Source: Dipteronia dyeriana (taxonomy: Eukaryota > Streptophyta > Magnoliopsida > Sapindales > Sapindaceae). From it: a DNA stretch of 64,000 nt. The stretch is taken from assembly GCA_032871835.1 (NCBI GenBank), contig CM065299.1, positions 40,808,706 to 40,872,705 of the forward strand, read 5' to 3'. Each line of letters begins with the position of its first letter. The first letter of the stretch is position 1. The position numbers and the translations under genes are program-made. The notes below the pieces were generated by a model. It did no database searches. It saw nothing but the letters and a program-made list of their open reading frames with translations, and was not told the DNA's origin. Below are positions 57,961 through 64,000 of the stretch, in pieces.

Positions 57961-58880
57961 TATTAAATCTAAATACCTATAGGAATCTTAATTGATTCTA
58001 ATATCTCCCACTACAGTAATAGACAACAATGCTCCATTGCCTAAATACAAGTGGAATTCATTCTTATTCAGTCTATTCCTTTGACCCTTTTCACCAAAAA
58101 GGAAACATTTCCCTTTGATCTTGGCTACTATCTTGGTCTCCTTCTAAGAAGCCTCAAGTTGCTTTTTCTTCTGTTGTCCCTTGACCTTCCTACGGGTCTT
58201 TAACAGTAGCAACTTACCAAACATATGAATCTCTTGACCCTTGCCTTTCACAAGGATTTTTTCTGCACTTTGAACATCTTTCATCAAGCCTTACAAGGTG
58301 TATTCCTTATTATTCAAGGTGTAGTCCAACTAGAATTGATCAAAGGAATACGACAGTGAGTTGACAATCATGTCAATTTTGGTCTTATCATCTATCTCAG
58401 CACCATTTAGTTCACCAATGTTGAGATTTACTATGACTTTCATCATGTGATCTTTCACACCCTATCTAGATTTCATCCTAAGATTCATAAAAGCAGTCAC
58501 TGCCTCTCTTTTAGTCGTTCTAGACCTCATAGCAAACATCTCCTCTAGAGACATCATTATATCGGTAACAATCTCCATTCCTTCATGTTGCTGTTGCAAC
58601 ATGTTGGAGATGTGGCTATAATGTAACGTACATTTAGCCATCTCATCTGAAGACCTCCACTACTAATACACATCTATTTGCTCCTGAGTAGATTCATTAC
58701 TTTGGTGGTTAAGGAATAGACATAATGAATTTATGTTTCTCATCTTGCAATAACAACCCAATTTTCCTTTTCCATGTGACATAATTATCATCAGTTAAAG
58801 TATTATCTTTTAGGATATTGATTAGGGATGGGGTCATGATTTCTTTATAATAACAAAAATTATATAAGTAAATAATCATG
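57961..58880 (-). pseudogene. C4 gag remnant, protease region missing
   Basis: Angela-type gag, same order as C2. N-terminal WKRKIGLLLQDEKHKFI-like stretch (58720-58790), central part (58260-58600) and a degraded zinc knuckle (KCFLFGEKGQRNRL, about 58085-58125). Only about ten codons later come LGNGALLSITVVGDIRI and then the pre-integrase region. The D-S/T-G protease site that normally lies between is absent, exactly as in C2. Several stops are present. Confidence 0.82.
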
Positions 58881-60206
58881 ATAAAGCACTTTCGAATATT
58901 TATCTTGAATTAAATAAAATAATTCGATCGTAAAAATTCAACGGTGATCCAACACCCATAAATGTCACGCCTCCTTTGGAGTTCGCAACATTTACTAGTT
59001 GGACTATGTACCACCTAATTGTTAACATAACAACCAACGTTTTTAATTTTAGCCTTGTGATTTTAGTAACAAGAACTCTTGGGAGGATATTAATAAACTC
59101 ACATTGAGTGTGTTACCAAGTTATCGACCTTCAATATAATCCCTCACGAAATCCCTCCTTTGGGAGTAGATATCGTTTGGGCTAATTGTCTAGTCTATCC
59201 TTTAAGGAAGTATCTTGCTAAATTCAATTCATTAATACCTCTTGGGTGGTTATTACACAAAACATAAAGCTCAACTAAACTTGGAGGCCGTAGGTGTTCC
59301 AAAACACCTTTTCCCACTCAACTATTTAAGGTGTGTGATTGAATTCCAAATAATGATTTACCAAGTTATCTAGATGCCAATTTAGATACCTAAACCATTC
59401 TATGCATGTTCATACCAAAAGACATATATGAGTGACACTCTTATTCTATACGACATGTTTTCAAACAATGACAAACATTGCAATATTTATAAAAAATATA
59501 AATAGCTACAATTTTGGTCCATCCTAGAAAAGCAAGTAAATTTCATGTCTTGGAATACAAAAAACTCCTTTCTTGGTGAAAAAGTCTTCAAGTGACCTTC
59601 ATTGTTTGGACTTTCTCGGCTGCCTCCCATGGGCATGCTCACCCTTGGCTTATACCCATGGGCGTGCGCATGCCACAACCCCATAAAGGGCTGCCATGTG
59701 CAACCCATGGCTTCCATAGGGCTGCAGTGCGCAACCCATGCCATAACTAATGTGGCCGCGTGCTCTTCGCACTCAAATTTGATGCTATGGCTCGCACGGT
59801 CCCAAACTTGTTCCGGTTGCTCCCAATTCTTCAAACCTTCAAGTCTTCGATACTTGAATGTATTACAGAAGAATTTAAAATATAAAAAAATACTGCAGTT
59901 TTTTTTTATTCTTACAACAAGTGCAGTTTTTTTTTAATTACAACAACAAAATAAAATAAAACTTAGCAACTACCAAGAAGGTAATTATGGAGATAATAGA
60001 CCACCCTTCTTGTTACAATCTCAAAATAAAAATACATTGAAATTCTAGGACCAAAATTGAGCAATAACAAACCACATATAAAACATATATATATATCCAC
60101 ACATTCCAATGTAAATATATATGTGAATACCTAGAGTGTCATTTCTTTCTAAAACATGCATAAAAGATTCACGAACACATACATCAATTAATCAAGGGTA
60201 CAACCA
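58881..60206 (-). other. C4 5' leader
   Basis: Counterpart of C2 32831-34152, about 1.3 kb, AT-rich with one GC-rich block (59620-59800) that has duplicated GGGCTGC/CCCATGG units. No conserved frame; the open frames at 59487-59937 are not kept in C2. Confidence 0.6.
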
Positions 60207-60221
60207 GGCTCTGAAACCAAT
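60207..60221 (-). other. C4 primer-binding site
   Basis: Minus strand ATTGGTTTCAGAGCC after the LTR end CTACA; one mismatch to TGGTATCAGAGC. Confidence 0.85.
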
Positions 60222-61487
60222 TGTAGGGAAAATCGGTTCAAAACACAACGGAAGTGTGAGAAAATTAGAAAATTAGGGTTTGTGTATAAATTTTTTTTCT
60301 TCCCTTTTAATAACAAGAACCTTAACCCTAGATTAATTGATGTATATAAAAAGTATCGTATCTTTTTTTTTCGTGACGATTGAACTAGTGTCGAATTGAA
60401 TCCATAAGATCTTCTAATCCAATCACGAACGTGAAACACCTAGGAGTGTGGGCTCCCTTTCTTTAAATTGTATACATGAGGATGGAAACAAACAAAATCT
60501 TCTTCTTCGTTAGTCACAATAATCCTCCAAGAGAAAAACCAATAACTTCCGGTCACTTTTAAATTATCAATCAATTTGATTGAAACTCGCGTGAACTTTG
60601 ATTCGATGTTGTAGACAAAACCCTTTTGATGCAAAGGATACTAGTGTACTATCGAAAACAAAAACGTTCATTCTTTTCTTTATGCTTGGCCGAATTCTTC
60701 ACACAATGAGTTGGACGAAGTTTTTTTTATGACAATAAAAAAACCAAATAAAAAACAACTTTTCACACATGAAACTAAGGCTTGGTCGAAATTTCTAGGT
60801 AGTATATATAGGAGGCCAAATCCTCTCCTAAGAAGGATTTACTTGGTGGGCAAGAATTATTTCCTTAGGTGGATTTACTTAGTGACCAAGAATCTTTTTC
60901 CAAAAAGAATTCTTTCCTACACCAAGACTCCTAATCCAACTCATTAGTGTATTTGTGACCATATAAAAGACTTCCTAATTTGACTAGATAAATAATTCCT
61001 TTTATTTATCTACTTATCAAATATTGTATTTAATATTAATTATACTACCAACTAGGAGACCTTCTCCTAATAGGAAAAAGATTTTGACTTTTAATTAAAT
61101 AATTAATTAATTACCAATTTAATTAATTTCCATCAATTAAATAATAAAATAAAAAATAATATATTTAGGCTTTTATATATTAGCCTTGCCGCCCATGACA
61201 TTATATAGGCATATATATTTTTTTTCTTATTTTATTAAATCCATTGGACTTTTATAAAAAGTTCACATGTGAATGAAACCCAATCTTACAAAAAGAAACA
61301 AGACCAAATGCCTTAATACAATTCTAGATGGACCCCTAAATTGGTCCGGTAGAATATATCAAGTGATCCATACAAGTTCATGTGGATTGGGGATCATGTC
61401 GGGCTATCTGAATTTAAGCTCCAATAGACACAACCCAATCACAATCAACAAATGATTCACTTAGGTCTGATATATTAATTTTATATA
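60222..61487 (-). repeat. C4 5' LTR, 3' 1266 bp only
   Basis: Aligns with C2 34167-35450, ending (minus) in TCCCTACA at 60222. Breaks off near 61487 at TTAATTTTATATA, where T2 integrase sequence begins (GGATCACTTTCC). The first ~0.9 kb of the LTR, including the promoter part, is missing. Confidence 0.88.
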
Positions 61488-62020
61488 GGATCACTTTCCT
61501 GAGGACCAAATCCCCCTTCTTGAAGTTTCTGGCTTTGTCCTTTCTGTTGAAACACCTAGCGATTTTGCTCTAGTAAATCGCAACCTTCTCAACTACCCGG
61601 CCTTGTTTTTCTTCTAGGAGGTCTAGACTTGCTTGGTGCTTGACCTTGTTGCTTTCCGATTCAAAGTGTTGTACCCTGAACGAGGTTAGTTTATGCTTGA
61701 GGGGAAGGAATGCTTCAACCGCGAAGGTTAGAGAGTAGGGTGTTTCTCTATTAGCCATTTTTTTCGTTGTCCGATATGGCCAAAGAACCTCGGGGAGCTC
61801 CTCGGCCCACTTGCCTTTCTTCTGTCGTAATTTATTTTTCAACAACTTCTTGATAGTTTTGTTACTGGATTCAACCAGCCCATTAGTTTGAGGGCAGGCT
61901 ACTGAGGTGAACCTGAGGTCGATTCCAAAACCTTTGCAAAAGTTTTTGAATCGGGCATTGTCAAACTGCTTGTCTAGGTTGGCTATTATGACAAGTTGGG
62001 TATTAAACCTGTACACCAGG
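61488..62020 (-). pseudogene. T2 integrase fragment
   Basis: Tat-type integrase core on the minus strand: NLVYRFNTQLVIIANLDKQFDN, FCKGFGIDLRFTSVACPQTNGLVESSNKT (catalytic glutamate kept), KGKWAEELPEVLWPYRTTKK, FAVEAFLPLKHKLTSFRVQHF, LDLLEEKQGRVVEKV, then a stop and KKGDLVLRKV. It is better preserved than T1. The N-terminal side ends at about 62020, where aORF sequence of the opposite strand begins. Gag, protease, RT and the 5' LTR of T2 are missing from the window. Confidence 0.88.
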
Positions 62021-63718
62021 TTGGAAGCTTGTATGGTGCCCCTCGCAGTCAATTTTATACGAAAGCAAATAACAAGCTCAACTTTATCATCCTTGGCGCG
62101 TCAAAGAAGGACCCAGCCTGGAAGGAGGAATGGATCCTGGCGGGGGATGACTGGGGAAGCTCAATCTTTATCAAGGAGCACGAGTTCGTGGCTCCCACAA
62201 CCTTTAATGACAAACCATCGTGGGGGAGGATTCCTTGCCCGCTAAGTCTAAAGCAATTTTGAAGGCCATCCTCTTCATGAATTACTTGAACTTGAAGTTC
62301 CCAACTGTTGATCCCTTTGACTCTCACAGGATGAATCGATACATGCAAATTTCTACTGCTACTCCTTGTAAGTAAATCAACGCTGAGCTGTCTTTGTTAT
62401 GTTTCCTTGGTTTGCTTGGTTCTAACACACATATATTTTTTTTAACAGTGTTTATTCTTGCTCCAGCTTCCCATGAAGCCCATCAAGCTCACACTCCTCC
62501 CCTTGCCAGGTCGGTTGGGGAACCCCTTTGGCTTCTTCGGAGAAAAGATGGCCAACTGTTCCAGCTAGGGCCTCATCTGTTGTTGCTTAGTCTCCTTACC
62601 ACCTAAGGTCTAAGGTACGGAGCAAGGAGAGCTCTACCACTTAAGCAATCACTACTGTACCTTCTCTAGTTACCCATGTTGTTGCTGTTGCCGCTGCTAC
62701 CATCCCCGTGGTTAACTTGCCAGATGTTTCGACTTCTCGATCTACACTTCTAAACCCTCAAGCTTTAAAGAACCCAAAGGCTGGTGTTGAGGGGGTTCCC
62801 CTCGCTCACCCACAGAATCAGTCGAGCTCTGCCATGTTTGACAAGGTCTTGGGGCAATTTGTCAATTTCTGCCCCGCAGATATCCTGATCACACAAGGAT
62901 CTGCCTTTTTGGCCGATGTAACCCTCATATTTCATTTTTCTTTGTGACAGTTTGTTCAGTCACCTTTTAACTTGAACTCTTTTATAGGCCTTCAAGTTCA
63001 ACGTGGCCAAGGGTCACCAGGTAGCCTCTCTCCACGATCGGGTAGCTAAAGCTGAGGCCAAAGCTGAGCGGGGCCATGGGGTTGTTGGCACGGGTTCAAG
63101 ATCTAGTACAAGATATGACCTTCAACCAGAGAGGGTTGGAGGCAGAGCATGTCGAGCTTCACTGTGACAATGAGAGGTTAAAGCGATCCCTTGATCAAGA
63201 AACCCTCCAAATTGAATGTCGTGCAAAGTGGTGGGATTCCTGGAAAGCTGAAGCTAAGATGCTAGACATCGAGAACCAGGCCCTGCATGCTCAGGTGGCC
63301 AAGCTGCAAGTGGATGTGGATGCCTCCTTTAGTGAAAGATATTTTTATACCTCCCTCTTGGTCGCTGATGCCCTCCCTCTTCCCTTCAACCTATCCACTA
63401 TCACCGATTGGGATAGAAAGGAGATAATGACCAAGGTTGCAGAGATGTCTCTCCCTGATTGTGATGGAGCAGAGCCTTCTAGCTTAGCTGGAGCTGGGAA
63501 ACAAGCAGCCATGGCAGATCCTCCTCTTCCTCCTCCGGTCCTTCTAGTCTCAGGTCCAAGGGAGATGTCAAGCGGGGTTCAACTCGAGCAGGTTGAGGGT
63601 ATTCAACTTTAAATTATAGGGGAGATCCAAGACCGCTCCAAAAAGCCTCCGAAAACAGAGCCAGAGGTTAAGAATGATGGAACGAAGGTAGCGTCTACCT
63701 CTTGGGAGGTGACCCTAC
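62021..63718 (+). pseudogene. T3 antisense ORF (aORF) fragment, two introns
   Basis: Third copy of the aORF family, lacking the N-terminal third. It begins inside the conserved YGAPRSQFYTKANNKL block (about 62021-62100) and continues with WKEEWILAGDDWGSSIFIKEHEF and DPFDSHRMNRYMQIS. Intron A 62368-62466 has donor CCTT|GTAAGT and acceptor CTCCAG|CTTCCC; splicing keeps the frame (S-S-H-E-A-H-Q), while read-through meets TAA three codons on. Intron B 62918-62987 ends TTATAG|GCC. The last part (62988-63612) is open for over 170 codons: coiled coil (EAEHVELHCDNERLKRSLDQ, KAEAKMLDIENQALHAQVAK), then ALPLPFNLSTITDWDRKEIM. Stop TAA at 63610-63612. 63613-63718 aligns with more C-terminal coding of T2, so this stop may be premature. 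Confidence 0.75.
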
Positions 63719-64000
63719 TGTTGGAACCCCGTTCACCGGTTACGTAACGGAACTAGGTTTTAAATTTTTTTATACAGATCATAATCTGTATCTGGGACTA
63801 GTGAACTTGGGATAGTAATTATTTTCTGAAACTAATACATACAATATGTCAACACAGGAAATTGTAATCAATATAAAGAGAAGAAAAAAAATTCTTACCA
63901 ACATTTGGAGGCTCCTTCACTTTATGATATGCTCCTATCTGAACCACTCGATCTTCCTCACTATCTCCAGAACTGATAACTGCGTGTGGGCACGTCACGA
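63719..64000 (-). repeat. C1-family LTR end, runs off the window
   Basis: On the minus strand it ends …GGGGTTCCAACA at 63719 and matches the last 280 bp of 3877-5958. Examples are the block around 63770-63830 (ACAGATCATAATCTG / AGTGAACTTGGGAT) and TTTATGATATGCTC at 63919. No primer site follows the end, so it is a 3' LTR or a solo LTR rather than a 5' LTR. It is inserted in T3. Confidence 0.85.

Larger units (their letters stand above)
53612..61487 (-). mobile_element. C4: Angela-type copia element, eroded at both ends
   Basis: Same family as C2, on the minus strand: 5' LTR fragment 60222-61487, primer site 60207-60221, gag, integrase, RT, and 3' LTR fragment 53612-55715. Both LTRs lack their first part. 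At 61487 the LTR breaks off and T2 integrase follows. At 55715 the LTR is joined directly to RT, so the RNase H end and purine tract are gone. No target duplication can be recognised, which fits loss of the flanks. It interrupts the T2 integrase about 100 bp downstream of where C2 interrupts T1. Confidence 0.88.

Noticed and set aside
1..64000. A host gene or a bacterial-type defence or biosynthetic system
   Set aside because: Nearly every stretch is explained by retrotransposon parts; I found no exon set, rRNA, tRNA gene or operon.

Overview
The window is plant nuclear repeat DNA, and I see no host gene in it. Everything I can identify is long terminal repeat (LTR) retrotransposon sequence: Ty1/copia elements of the Angela/BARE type and one SIRE/Maximus-like element, Ty3/gypsy elements of the Tat type (recognised by a second RNase H domain), and one small non-autonomous element with an Athila-like primer site. 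The lineage set, the initiator-tRNA-Met primer sites and the many C-to-T type stop codons point to an angiosperm. I cannot name the species. Most coding regions are decayed.

Labels used below: C1, C2, C4 = Angela-type copia; C3 = SIRE-like copia; T1, T2, T3 = Tat-type gypsy; N1 = non-autonomous element; LB = a second gypsy LTR family; aORF = the reading frame that Tat elements here carry antisense to gag-pol.

Layout. 1-5958 (+): C1, a chain of pol end, LTR fragment, pol, full LTR, then a primer site and a short leader. About 6160-8110 (+): an LB LTR. 8115-62020 (-): T2, which lacks its 5' part and is split by four insertions. (a) T1 (8407-42006, +) lies inside the 3' LTR of T2. (b) N1 (45797-50311, +, duplication GGCAT). 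(c) A solo LB LTR (50671-52790, -, duplication GTAGT). (d) C4 (53612-61487, -, eroded at both ends). T1 is itself split inside its integrase by C2 (15154-36380, -, duplication ACAAC). C2 is split by C3 (LTRs at 22515-24097 and 30288-31909, duplication GTTTT), and C3 by a solo Angela LTR (19402-21440, duplication TATTG). After these insertions the segment 19360-24970 was inverted. 62021-63718 (+) is an aORF fragment of a third Tat element (T3). 63719-64000 (-) is the end of another C1-family LTR.

How the parts relate: the matching target duplications give a relative order of insertion, T2 first, then T1, C2, C3, solo LTR, then the inversion. The most notable biology is the aORF, present in three copies. 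It is antisense to the retrotransposon, resembles plant 'putative gypsy-type transposon' proteins followed by a coiled coil, and has two GT-AG introns at the same positions in the copies. A second point is that C2 and C4 share an exact loss of the protease region. All functional statements are homology-based readings by eye; no database search was possible.
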